Assembly: GCA_005281725.1 (NCBI GenBank)
Contig: SSBO01000012.1
Coordinates: 15,763,382 to 15,827,381, forward strand
Direction: 5' to 3'
DNA: 64,000 nucleotides
Origin: Wuchereria bancrofti
Lineage: Eukaryota; Nematoda; Chromadorea; Rhabditida; Onchocercidae
Below, piece after piece: positions 24,381-36,383 of the stretch; within the stretch, counting starts at the first letter, position 1, and every line of letters begins with the position of its first letter. The notes beneath the pieces were generated by a model, which was not told where the DNA came from, ran no database searches, and saw only the letters and a list, made by a program, of their open reading frames with translations. The position numbers and the translations under genes were made by a program.

Positions 24381-25275
24381 ATATAATTTCTATTAAACTT
24401 TTACACGCAGGACAACTCAATAATTTTCATCATTTTCGTCCTAAAAATACTCTACAAGTAGAAAATTTTGAAATAACAAACGAGTAACGAACAAAATGAG
24501 GGAATCATTAAAAATTCGGGTGAAATAACAGGACAAACCGTAACACTCTTCTTTTGCTTCTGTCGTTTTAAATCATAAATAGAATAGTTCTAGAACCTCA
24601 GCCTCTAAACATTTCATCTACAACGCAGATAACAATGTGAAAAGTTCAACCTCACACTTTTAAGGAATTTAAATGTTCCTATTATCGATAAGCGAATTGC
24701 ATAATAAAATTTATTGATCTATAACATGCTTCCAACTGATGTATAAAAAATTTCAACAATTCATGTAACAAAATTAAAATACAGAAAAATAACATATCAT
24801 ATACTTTTGTGATTTTAAAATAAAAACATTCCTTATGAAATATTATATTACTTTCCCGGCAAAGTTCTTAAAGCTTTATATACATATATGGGTGGATATA
24901 GATATATACAAAACCAAATTAGACGTAAGTATCATGCATATTACGGAGAGTCCTTATCATTCTTCGCACTTATCGAAAGAACTGAAACTAGGATAAATAT
25001 CTGGGAATATAATTTGCTCCAAGCATTGTAAGCCAAAATCCATCTACTATAGAGATTTTACTTGTCTCTCATTTTCCTGATAATTACAACCTGGGAGTTC
25101 AAACGAGTGTTACCATTCCGTAAATCTGCCATCAATCTGATTATTAATGGCAGGATTGTATGTTTATGTGATTACTAATCTCCCAAGTATGGTTTAGGAC
25201 CGCCTCAAAAAACCATGTATTTAAATTCATTCATTGACTAGACTGTCACTGGAATAAATTCAGAATAACAGTCAG

Positions 25276-25948
25276 CTAACCAATGACACCGACGACGAAA
25301 AGCATACAAGCACAAACGATGGTAATCGTCAAACGTACACTACGCCACCATATGTTACGTCTAACCTGAATTGCCTTACGCGAAAACCGTTCTGCTCGAG
25401 CTTCCATCTCGTCTAAAATATGAATACAGAAATAAAGATATCACACCTTACACTTATAGTTAAGAAAGACAATGCCTTAACGAGGTATTGTGATTAAACC
25501 AACAGAAATGGGATTAAAAACGTCGTCGGAAATTTTCAGGTTCGACCATTTGAATCTTATAAAGTTGAAAAGATTTTTCTAAAACACATCGCACTGTAAT
25601 ACCATAAAGAAATAAAATGCAAGTTCTGGCTTTTCTTAGGTTAGTCAAGAAAAGTTAACTAAATATGCAATTACGATCTATGAGATATTTCTGACGTTGG
25701 AATTTTCCTCTGCCTTAAAAAAAATATCGATTCAAGTACTTCAAGAATGTGTGAAAGTCCTGAAAAAAAAAATCACCGGCGCGTACGGTTAGATTCTTCA
25801 GTCGGCCTTCACGCTCAAAAATACGATCGATATCACTTCGAACAATTTCTTCTACTTCTTCAAGTTCTCTCTGGGTTTTCTGAACTCTGCTTGAATCCAG
25901 TGTTGTTACTCTACCAATATGCATTACTGGAAGACTAAACGATTCCAT
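25276..25948 (-). CDS. VAMP/synaptobrevin R-SNARE, copy B
   Basis: Two exons on the minus strand: 25948-25777 (ATG at 25948) and 25412-25276 (TAG), together 309 nt, 102 aa. The splice divides one Asp codon. The SNARE motif runs from about residue 22 (RVQKTQRELEEVEEIVRS) through DIDRIFEREGRLKNL, where the Arg in FEREG is at the zero-layer position expected of an R-SNARE. A short linker (RAERFSRKAIQVRRNIWW) precedes a single C-terminal membrane anchor (LTITIVCACMLFVVGVIG). Family knowledge: such tail-anchored vesicle SNAREs pair with syntaxin and SNAP-25 type partners in membrane fusion. The short N-terminus and FSRKA..VRRN..W linker suit a VAMP8-like endosomal type as well as a synaptobrevin; the subtype is not settled. 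Confidence 0.9.
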
Positions 25949-27031
25949 TTTTACCTTAAACTATAAAGTAAGAATAAGATGGATAAGTTTAGGTAAAAAA
26001 GTCAATAAAAGATGAGAAACGTTCGTTCATAGATTGATTGTAGCGTGATCTACAGATGAATATTCAAAAACGTGCCAATCCTAAAACCATCTCATTTAAA
26101 TCGCTCTGGTTAAGATCAGTTCAGTAAACCGCAGAATACTTCTAGTATGTCAAAACTTCCGGAAATGTCATTGCTGAATTGCTGTCACTTCGATTAAGTC
26201 AAAGTTCGTAGAAGTTGCATATGTAAGCGGCACAAAAAGACAGCAATTTAGGCAGTTGGAACTAGCCAGATAAATTAATACTAGTTAAATAAACTAAGTT
26301 GACTAGTTTGATAAATTAAAATATATTAAGGACAAAAAGGACAGCACTACCTGAACATATCCAATGAATAAACACAACCTTCTTTGGTCTATCACTCAAA
26401 ATACAATGGTAACAAATCGAAGCTTCCATTTTGACCTTTATCATTTCTCTGTTGGCAAAAAGCTTTAATATGCAAAAAATGCTCTTTTGGATGGGACGCC
26501 ATTCTATTTGATGTCACTGCACGTCATGCTGCGTTAACTCAAAATATCACTAAAATATCACTATTCCTGATAATAATGCCAATGAGATGCGTTGTTTCAT
26601 TGCGGGTTATACCTCAGCCATCTCTCAGGTTAGGTTGAAACATGTGGCGAGGTGTTTTTTTGTGCGGGTGGGTACGTTGTTGACCGAAGCTGTGCAACGG
26701 TACCTTCTAGTTCTTTCTTGAACACATTAGGGAAGACAAGAGATTCTATCTACTGATTCAGAAAACTTTGAAAAAGATCGCACCAAATTCAGAAAAATTT
26801 GATTCCTAGAAATGAGCAATTCCCACTCTTTATTGCGTTCTAAAGTAGTAGAACCTTCCTGCTCTTCTCTGTTTTATTTATAAAAAATTCTTTATTAATT
26901 ACTAATAAGCTTATTCGTGGCATAATGTTTTTTACATCCTTCCAATGATTTTCCCCACTGTATTTCAAATTCTAATAAGATTTTTTTAAAGAGTTATATA
27001 CATGGAGTGCGGCTGATATGCGAGAGGAAAG
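25949..27031. promoter_or_regulatory. divergent promoter region between VAMP and NUP214, copy B
   Basis: About 1.08 kb between two start codons pointing away from each other, so it should contain both promoters. The segment around 26580-26700 is unusually GC-rich for the window and is well kept in copy A. No specific factor site is claimed. Confidence 0.45.
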
Positions 27032-30000
27032 ATGGCAGATGCATTTATGGATATTCCAGTAAGCGCTGAAGTTCTTTATGTTTCAGAAGTGCTATATACC
27101 TTTAGTCCTTTTGTTTAACAAATCACAGTATCCAAAAAATCTTCCATTCTTTCGTTTTTGTAATATGAAGTGCAATTCCACTTTTTTCAGGATTTCCAGT
27201 TCCGAGCACTTCAGCGTGTGAAGATATTCGATAAATCAGATGGGACATTGTACGATAATATATGTCCGTCTTGGATTGCTGTCTCATCACGATATGGGAT
27301 TATTGTTTGTGCTTCTGGCTGTGATAAGTTGATATCTTTAAGAAGTAGCGATGTTCATCGGCTAAGCACCGGTAAAGCTGATATCAATGCAGATGTAGCT
27401 GGTATCCAGACGAAAGTAACCAATCTTCAAGTTGAACAGGTTGATTTGTGTCCCAGTTATGTACATGACTTTTAAACTTTCAGAACAGTTCATATATTTC
27501 CTGGGTTCTGGATACATATGCCTTTCGTTCCTTTTTCTATGTCTGCTTTTGCGGTATGTTAAAGTTTTGTACAGCAATGTTTACTATAAATTTGGTAAAA
27601 CATTAAGTGTTCGGACTTGTCACCAATCACCTATTCGAATGTCACCAATACTAATTTTGAGCTGTTTTATCCCTGGTTTATTTATATCATAATTAAAATT
27701 AGCATTTCTTTTGTGCTTAATTTATTTGAGGAATTTATACACTGGGTCCCAGTATCTTTGCAGCCTGTTGCATTGACTGCGCTAGCTTGTAACTGCTCAG
27801 GTCGCGTGTTATCGGTTTTAATGCGAACATCATCTGGAGCATTCGTATTTCTCTATGATATGTGTGCATTTTCTGTTGATTGCGTTAAGCAGGTTAGCTA
27901 CTTACCATTTTGTATGTTTAGTAACACACATGTTCCGATCTTTAACTTTCGAATCTTTCTAGTTAATTAAAGCTTTATAATTAAACAGTGCTTGCAGAGT
28001 TTAGAGATTTCTTGCAGAGAGGTCCTGTTTACAATTTGAGACTCTCTGCTGATCCAACCGCCCAACCTTGTTCCCTAAAATGGAACCCACAGCAGGATAC
28101 TGTATTTGCTGTTGCTACGTCTGATGGCGTGTTATCCTGCTATTCTTTTGATATTGAGGTAGTACTATTTTTAATTAAAATTTCCGCTAAATTCCTAATT
28201 ACCTTTTTGGCTTAGAAATCATGATGTTAATTTAATCGAGGCACAGCCATCTAGTATATTGAGTTTTATTATACGATCGATGCTTATATGTTTATCATAG
28301 ACTAAGAGAGTGTCATATCCTCTGTCCGCACATCCGGGGCAAATTACAAAAGTGACGTTTTTACAGAAATCGTCTTCGATAAGCTTGATTGGCACAGTTA
28401 AACACGATAATGTCGTGACCTGTATAGGATGGAGTCCAAAGGGGAAACAGTTGGTCGTAGGCGACATTTCGGGTCACGTAAAACAGTACAAACCTGAAAT
28501 GATATTAGTCCGCGTGACACCACCTCCTTTAATAGGTATTTTTCTAGTTACCAAAACATTTTAACTCAGTACAGTGTGATTCAAGCTGGCTGAATATTCG
28601 TTAAGAAAATTTTTGTGGGTGTAGTGAATCTTTTTTTCATTATAGATGAAAACAATGCTCTACGTTGTGTTGGAATCAGTTGGCTTGCAACTACTGACAT
28701 TCTCATTGCCTATTCTCCAAGAACAGGGCAGGAAGTAGATATAACGAAGTTATGTGTGAAAAAGGATGCACCACCTCAATGGACACATTTCAATGACATT
28801 AACTTTTGTGGCGATAAGAGCACTTTCGATCAGCGAGTAGAATTTACACAACTGATGGGTTGGAAATTGGTGTTGTGCTCCTCATCACGATCCAGTGAGG
28901 TCAACGAGTCTTTTGAAAGAAAAAAATCCTTGCCTTATGTTTTTGGCAGTATTATCGAATTTGACGTCAGTAATTGAGGAATGAATATTTTAGTTAGCTA
29001 TTTCCCAAACTTGCTCTTTGTTTCAGGTAACAGTACTAGGTAAAGTCGGATCTGAGTGGAAGATCTGGACTTTAGATGATAATGGGCGAATTGAAATGCC
29101 TCTTGATTCTGAACACTGTGAAACCTATCCAATTGGTATTTCTGTCGATGTTTCATCAATCCTCCCTGTCAAGATTGGTATGTTTTTTTCATCTAATTTG
29201 CTTGTTTAGGCTAATGATCACACGTTTCATTATTAGCGCAAGAAATATTTATAAAGAAAAAGTTATCTTGTGAAACATGTTTTAAGAAATAAAAATATAT
29301 TTCATTAGTTAATGCTGTTCCAAAAAACAAAAAGTATGTTTTCTTCGTTAAGAAGATTTTCCACAACATAAGCAAATTGTTCCAGATAACGAAGACAGTA
29401 TGGAACGTCCTCCTTGTCCTACAGTCTTGGTTTTATCGTCTCGAGGGATCCTTCTTGCCTTCAATGCATTATCTTCTCGCGCCGAACATCAAAGCATTAA
29501 TACGTATATATCTGGTTTTCCCGTCTTTTTTTTTAGGAAAATTTTGCTTAAAAAAGACTGCTTTGTGATTAAAGAATATTGCTGGTAACGTAGTTTTACA
29601 GCGCAGTTCTCTTCGAGACACATGGTATTCGGAAATTGATTTTCTTACTTTATCGGTATCTGTTTGTTAACATTTATGCGATTAGCTGTATTTAGAACTT
29701 TTGTTTTGGAGTCAGATTCTGAAGTTCCAACTACAGTTACATTTTCAGACAGCCAGAAAGTATACCATCAGTGATTTACGGAAAGATATCAGAAAGAGCT
29801 GATGTAAAACAAAATGAGTATTCGTGTATTGGTTCGCCAGATACGATATGTCAAGATATTCCAATACTCACAGATTCACTGGGTTCAGCTATTTCTTCTG
29901 AAAGTACGTGCATTCCAAAGCAGAATGAGTTGCAAGGGCAGGCAAAGGTTTGCTTTTACCAGAAACGAAAGGCTGAAGTTAAAGTGTCATTTAATACTTC

Positions 30001-33000
30001 ATCCAGAACTTTACGTATGTAATATTAGTTTTGCCAATTTTGAAAGAGGAATAATTTCAGATAAACTCGTTACAGTTTGCAAAAGCAACAGTGCTATCAA
30101 AATTACATCAATCTTTACCATGTACTAATATAGAAGATTCAACAGTTTCACAGCAGCAAATAAGGGAACATTTGCAACACCAGCGAATTAATTTAGGGAC
30201 AGATTTGATTAGACAGTTACGGGAAGATTTCCGGAAAAAACTTCTCATTTTTGATGAACAATTCTTTGAACTTTGTGAACGGAATGATTGGCTTCAAATT
30301 TTGCAGAAAAACTCAGCAAAACAGCTGGAATTGAACACTGGTAAGTGTCGTAGGTCAATAATTTCTTTGAATTGAAAACTAAAGAAAGTATTTTTGTGGC
30401 GCATTTATAAACTATATTTCAGGTATAAATTTAGCTGATGAAATGTTAGAGTTGGAGAAAATACGGGCAGTAGTGGCATCATGGCTTGATGCTTTAGAAA
30501 ATCAGGTGAAAGAGAGTATGTGTTCAGTTGAAGAACAGTTGGGAATTGCGAATAGTGTTGATCGAGAGCTGTTTGACAATAAATGGGTGTTGGACTTCAA
30601 CAATGTAATGAATTGGAAGCTTATTTATTTTAAATGATGTAAGGAATCTGAAGCAATGTTGTTCTTACTTTTTACTATTTTTTAGATGCATCGCTTGGAT
30701 AAATTGGTGGAAACCTTAACGAAATTGGAACAGAAAATTGCGAATGTTGAAGATGTACTAACAGAAATACCAATATGTAATGCAAAAAATAGGTTAATTT
30801 TGCAAGGAAGTGCTTGCTTTTTTTAAAGGTTAAATAAGCGGACTTTTACAACTTTGTGCCTATGATGAAGCTGATTTTCGATACCTAAAAATGGCTACAT
30901 TTAAGAACTCATTTATGTTACATAATCCTTCAACAAGCAAGGGTATTAATAGAGCGGTTTTGGTCCATTTTTTTGTTCACAATTTCAGATCACTTTTAAC
31001 TCTGAATATTGATCAAGAACAGCAGATTGCTGTGACTGCAAAGAACATCTGCAAGAGAATGGTTTCACGACGGAAAATTTTGTGTGAACTGCAACAGCGA
31101 GTTACAAGTTTGAGCACTCGATTAAAGTAACTATTCTTTATTTTTAACCTTTCTAGATAATCATTTCACAATTGTCATTTTTATTAAAATGGTATTTTTT
31201 AAAATGTCTTTTATATATGTAAGATTGTTTCAAAATCGTAGAAATATGGTCTCAAAGCTGGTGCTTGCTCAAAATTTAATTTCATTTATCATTCAATTAA
31301 TTTTACGATTGTATTTAGCATAATTTTCAACGTCTTATTGGTTTACATTGTCTATGTTATTCATACTGTAACTGTTTTTTCAGACCGTTGAAAAAAGACG
31401 GAGTGAATAAATTTTCCACGTCAACAAAGTCACTTTCAAATTCATTATTCAATTATAAGACATATTGCGGAGAATTAGCAGCAAGAACAGCGGTTGTTAC
31501 TGTTGAACAACAGAGAGAATTGTTGAAGTATGGGAAAATTGTTGATAGTTCTTTTAAAATAAGGAATGTTGATTACTAAAGGAAAACCCTATGCTTTTCC
31601 ATTTTATCTGAAAAGTATTGTAGTATATTCATCACTTGATGTTGGTATTTTTTTTCTTGAAAGAAATCTGTTTATTATATTTTACCAATTGCAAGGAATT
31701 GACTTTTTTGTACTCATCTGATTTCAGATTTTTGGCCCTACGTGGTCCTGTGAAGCAGTCGGAAGCAAAAATTGTTGTGTTTGATTCACATGAAGCACTA
31801 GACTGTGTATCGAATTCAACTATAACAGCTATTGAAAATCGCTTGCTTGAAGCAGCATTAATGCCAATAAAAACACCTACAAAACTGTTCGAAAATTTTA
31901 GATATTTCCTCATTTAGAATTTTTAGGAAGAAGCAGCTCAAGAATCATGTGTTTTAACTGTCAAGCTTAGATTTGAAATCGAATATGTGTGTGTTTTAAC
32001 TGTCAGACTTAGATTTGAAATCGAATATGTACATGTGTTGAATTTAGACCATTGAATTTTATAACAAGCATTCTTTCCAATGACTGCTTTGGCTACAATT
32101 GTAGCTTACACAGCAGTCATTGTTTTTGAGACCAAGGGCTTCAGCCTAACCTTGGCCCAGAAGTCGTAAGTTTATGTTTCTTTTTATTGTAGCGTTATGG
32201 ATATTGGGACGCAGTCATCCGATTATTTACTTTCTAAAGGTATGCCTTACCAAATGGGATATTATTACCTCTATTAACTTCAGAATTGCTATTCCACAAT
32301 AAATCTAACAGAATATTGTAGTTTCACAGAATATTATATTTTTTGCTTTTTCCATTATAGAGGCGAAATCATCCACACACATGATCACTTCCATTCCCAC
32401 CACTTCCGCAGGTTATATGTCCGATGGGGCCAATAAATCTTTAGCAGTTCAGGCAGGTTTCTCCGTTTGGAGTAAAATTTTAATGAAAAAATGGAATAAA
32501 ATGTTTAAAAAAGAACATCTGATTGTTTTTTGATAATCTCAAGAATAAATTTTCTAAAACCAGTGATTGTATTTCTTTTTTACTTTGTTTAGAAGAAAAT
32601 AGGAAATTTGATATTGTAGAGTCGTATTTGGGGTAAAATGTTAAAAATAGAGTTCTTCATTATTACTACATATGTATTTATATTTTTCAATAAAAGATTT
32701 TTGTAGAATATTGAAGATTTATATTGCGTTTTCAGTCCAACCAATTCCAAAAACTGACTGAATCAGCTGTTAATTTGTCGATAACTTCATCTTCTTTCGT
32801 GAATTTGAGCAGTTCTACAACCTTACCAGCAACTTCCAGCTGTTTTTCCACGGAGGCAGTTATGAAACAGCTCCCTACCGGAGAATCGTTCACGAAAATT
32901 CCAGAAACAGTAACGTTGAATGAAGAGCACCCCGGTGATGTAACATTTTCATTTAAAAATTTGGATACTCCATCAACAGCAACGAATGATGTTTCTTCTC

Positions 33001-33355
33001 GAGGAACCGCTTTTTGCACCGTCAATACGGCGAATACCTCTGATTATGTCAGTTTTGTTTTCTTTTCACTCGGTGTTTTTATCTGTGATATGTACATAAG
33101 ACGTGTATGTGGTTAAGGTCTGCCATACAAAGTCGAGATGGCTTTTGCTGATGCAGTTTGGGTTAAATTTGCCGAGTATAATAAAGATCTTGAATAAGTA
33201 GCTAACAGAACTGATTCATAGAATTTCTTTAATATAAATTTCAAGCAGTAATCTTGCTGTTGAATATAATTGTTCAAGCTTATTCGAAAGTGCTGTGTAA
33301 ATTAACCTGAACTTATAGAATTCTACTGTAGCACAGAAAATTTTCTCAATGAAAA
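27032..33355 (+). CDS. NUP214: NUP214 nuclear pore protein, 5' exons, copy B (continues at 54530)
   Basis: Exons with consistent phase: 27032-27058, 27191-27439, 27764 to about 27920, 27989-28158, 28367-28535, 28646-28899, 29027-29177, 29386-29503, 29749-29947, 30076-30340, 30423-30604, 30686-30792, 30989-31126, 31384-31527, 31728-31886, 32193-32239, 32361-32446, 32736-33047 and the first bases of the next exon (33337). The N-terminal beta-propeller is clear: DFQFRALQRVKIFDKSDG, VVTCIGWSPKGKQLVVG and LVLCSSSRSSEVTVL align with human NUP214. Next come a linker and coiled coils (DLIRQLREDFRKKL, HRLDKLVETLTKLEQKI), then a Ser/Thr-rich part. Family knowledge: NUP214 is a cytoplasmic-face nucleoporin for mRNA export with NUP88 and DDX19. 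The end of exon 3 is ambiguous: the GTTAGC donor at 27893 breaks the frame, a GTAACA donor at 27921 keeps it. With the right flank the total is about 1340 aa. Confidence 0.88.
31949..32030. repeat. 42-bp tandem duplication in a NUP214 intron, copy B only
   Basis: The unit gtgttttaactgtca... ending in gaatatgt occurs twice (31949 and 31991). Copy A has one unit (about 53188-53227). Confidence 0.8.
32078..32155. other. two intronic hairpins, kept in copy A
   Basis: caatgactgct (32078-32088) pairs with agcagtcattg (32112-32122) as an 11-bp stem, and inside it gctacaattgtagc (32092-32105) is a perfect 14-bp palindrome. A second hairpin follows (ccaagg at 32132, ccttgg at 32150). In copy A the first structure is kept with a 10-bp outer stem at 53275-53318. 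Function unknown; it may be an old inverted-repeat remnant. Confidence 0.55.
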
Positions 33356-33356
33356 N
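33356..33356. other. single-n contig join
   Basis: An isolated n separates the end of copy B, inside a NUP214 exon and equivalent to 54548, from intron sequence equivalent to 6425. The join has no biological sense as adjacency. Confidence 0.85.
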
Positions 33357-34458
33357 ATATTAATACTAATATTACTTATACAGTTCATCGCTGTTCACTC
33401 TGAAATAATAAAGGAAGAGCAATTATTTACTATAATTTTACCAATAGAATAGCGATCAATGTAACATTCTTACATACTGCAAACTGAACTGGATTTCATG
33501 AAAAGATTTGATTTCAATTATTTCTTTAATGAAAATTCCATTTTTCTTCTCATTTCTCTAATTTTGGTTTTGCCTTGTAGCATCTTCCATTCGTTCATTC
33601 TTCCACCCTTAGTTTAACTTCTGCTCTTGGCATTCTTTTTCGACCGTTCCGGATATACTCTTTCTAATCTACGTTGCTGTCTTTATCATATTCACTCAAA
33701 AAAATGAAGGTAAATAATAAAAACCTTTGTTTTTCCCACAATTTATTTCATTTTATCTGGAAATTTTGTACATTTGCGTGTATCAATATTTTGTTTTCAT
33801 GTTCTACTGCTATTCCTTTTCACATTTCTCTTTTAAACTCTGTTAAACTTTCTTAATTATATTATTCTTTTTTTTTCTGCAAAGGATATTGCTTTGTGTA
33901 ATAGATGAATAAGAAAAAAGGTGCGAAGATGAAAAAAGAAAAAGAGTTAATTTTGCGGAAATATTTTTGATTTTCAAATATTGAATCTATTACACAAAAT
34001 TTATATGGAAAGAAAAGTAAGAAATAACAAACTTATTGCAAATGACCCACAGAATTCTGTTAGCCAGGTCCTTTCACTGTTCATCCTTTTTTCCTTGAAT
34101 GGACAGATTATATTAGCTACTACAGCTTTTCTATTAATTAAACTGAAAATGATTTTGATGTTTACCCATCACCACCGTAATTATTCTGTGTTAATCTTCA
34201 TTCCTTACTACTAATAGACTAACCAATAATAGCAGATATCATCACTTGTTCAGTTGATTTTCCAATCAGTTACTATTTTAATATGGTTGAAATAAGGATA
34301 TTTTAATAGAGAAGTGAATTTGCTTACAAATGAGCCAATTTCGCGAGAGAGATTGAGAGACAAGAGAGGAATAGAATAGAATTATTTCGAGTTATGAAAC
34401 TGTTGATTATTACTAGCAAGTACAGACAATTTTAATCATTTTCGCTATTGCTGTTTAG

Positions 34459-35519
34459 GTTTTTGCATGGCAAATATTACGAGAATCGGTTACCGACCAA
34501 GAACTTCGAAATGTGCACATCTCCTTAAGAACATTTCATGGTGAAACTGCAGAGCATCTCTTATCTCGGCAATTACCAAAGGTTTAATAATTTTAACGTA
34601 AGATGAATGGCTGTAATATAGAAGTAGAAATAGATAAAAAAAAACCATAAATAAAATATGAACAGAAAGAAATATACAACAAGCACAAAAGATGATTTTA
34701 AGTCTTTTAAAAGGGTTTTTTTTTCTTATTCTTCACTTCGTTCTTAGCTATTTGTTTCTTTCAAAGTCACTTTGCACTTCTTTCCGAAAAAAAAAATTTG
34801 TTGCAATGGATCAGCTTCTTAGTAATATTTCATTTATTTCTATACTTTATCTTTGTTTCCTTTTGCAGTTGTAGTACTAACCTGCTTAATATCTTTCAAC
34901 TTAATTTGATTACTTCAGATAATAGTACATCATTAACACTAGATTAATTATATTCCATTGTTGAATATACTTACACAGATGGTATTACAGATACGCCTCG
35001 TAGTAGAAGCAACAATGTCCTATTTTAAGTGGGATCATTTAAGTGATGAAAATCAGTTAACTAAAGCTAAACTGTTACTGAATCATCTAAAAAATAACGC
35101 CAAAGTGCGAAATTGGACTCTTAGAGAAGGACGTCCAAACCGGTAAGTTTAACTGCTTCGACAAAAAGGATGAGTTTCCTATAATTAAGACATACAGATT
35201 TAATATACTGCAACAGCAATTTCTACGTAATCTCAATCTATTATTTCGTGATACCTCCAAACTCCAAAAAATAATTTCATTACAGTACCTCTTTCTATGA
35301 TTGAACAAGTGCAACAGGCGAGTCTCGAAAGTACCACTCTCTCAACTCATCATGACTCAACAAGTTTGAATTCCAAATCTAGATAAAACTTTAAATTTAG
35401 AGTTTTTTTACAGGATATCGAATACAATGGCATGGAAACGCTACGCAACTTTCCTCGGACAAACCAGTCTTGCTACGGTCGGTTTATTACCAAGCCATAT
35501 AAGTCAGCTCAATCGATAA
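34459..35519 (+). CDS. unrecognised conserved protein, copy A exons 3-5, intact
   Basis: Exons 34459-34581, 34979-35142 and 35414-35519 (stop at 35517) continue from 5266-6369. Frames are open. Compared with copy B the last exon has a 6-bp in-frame deletion (MDAVWKRY becomes MAWKRY) and a few replacements, while several changes are silent. The exon 4 donor is GTAAGT here and GTGGGT in B. This gene therefore looks functional in both copies. Confidence 0.72.
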
Positions 35520-36383
35520 ATTCAATAAATAGTTCGATAGCCTACCTCATGAACTCCTTTATTTCACATCCTTATTTTCTATCAATGTGTATGTATGCAT
35601 TCCTTCCACTGTAAGTATAACCTTTGAATGAAATTAAATGAGCCATCCTAATATTGAATTTTGGTCTGTCATATTACATGCAGCACAAAAATCAAGGTTA
35701 GTACTCAGTATCAGCTTTCCCGCTTGACCAAAACAGTACTCGAATATATTCTTTTATATTTAAACTCACCACTGATTTCTTTTATCCTCAGTATCAAAAC
35801 TCAGTATTATCGCTGTAGCCAGAACATTTCGAACTATCACCAATTTTGACCTAGTTAAGAAATGTTTCAAAATACTGTGAGAATCTCAAATGTCTCCGCT
35901 CCATTCCATCAGTTCAAAAGGCTTCTAAAAAACCGCTGCATGAGCATACGTATTCCCAATAATGACGTCACTAAACGATGTACTTTGTTTTACGTGCAAT
36001 CCAACGAATACTTGCGTCATTATTTCCTAAATATTCTTAAATTCAATGTTTTCACATGCGAACCGGTCAAAAATCACTACACATGCAGCGCGACAGAGGA
36101 GAAAATAAGCATTGGGTATTAGAACACAAAAATATAAGAGGAAAAATGGGAAATGAAACGCGATAGTTCACTATAAAAAAAAAAAAATGAGACAACCATA
36201 TAAATGCTCATGGACTGATTTAATATTTTCAACAGAAAGCAATTACCACACACATGCACAAACAATGAGCATTATCTAGAGAGGACCATGCATAAATTGA
36301 AGTGCTAAGTCCCTCACAAAATTTACCAACTGCATGATCCATTCGTTCGCGAAATATTTTAGTTTTATGCAAACGATATAATT

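Larger units (their letters stand above)
18912..25275. other. long intergenic region, copy B
   Basis: About 6.4 kb before the 3' end of the VAMP gene with no supported gene. Short ORFs here (for example 19537-19776 minus and 22840-23067 plus) are broken by indels in copy A. It holds a B-only segment (about 19970-21195), an inverted-repeat element (21196-21921), a minisatellite (23370-23463) and a segment inverted relative to copy A (24022-24380). Confidence 0.6.
7504..33355. repeat. copy B of a ~22-25 kb gene block
   Basis: This block is colinear with copy A (5680-7502 plus 34435-54548). Exact identity is seen at the left end (7504-7760 equals 5680-5936), around the N gap (17869-18346 and 18662 to about 19141 match 42430 to about 43137) and at the right end (32716-33355 equals 53909-54548). 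Between these the copies differ by frequent substitutions and many indels. B is about 3.3 kb longer, mainly because of a B-only segment with a transposon-like element (about 19970-21925) and the 1.2 kb of NUP214 missing from A. B carries intact reading frames for all recognised genes. It could be a divergent haplotype, a gametolog or a true duplicate. Confidence 0.85.
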
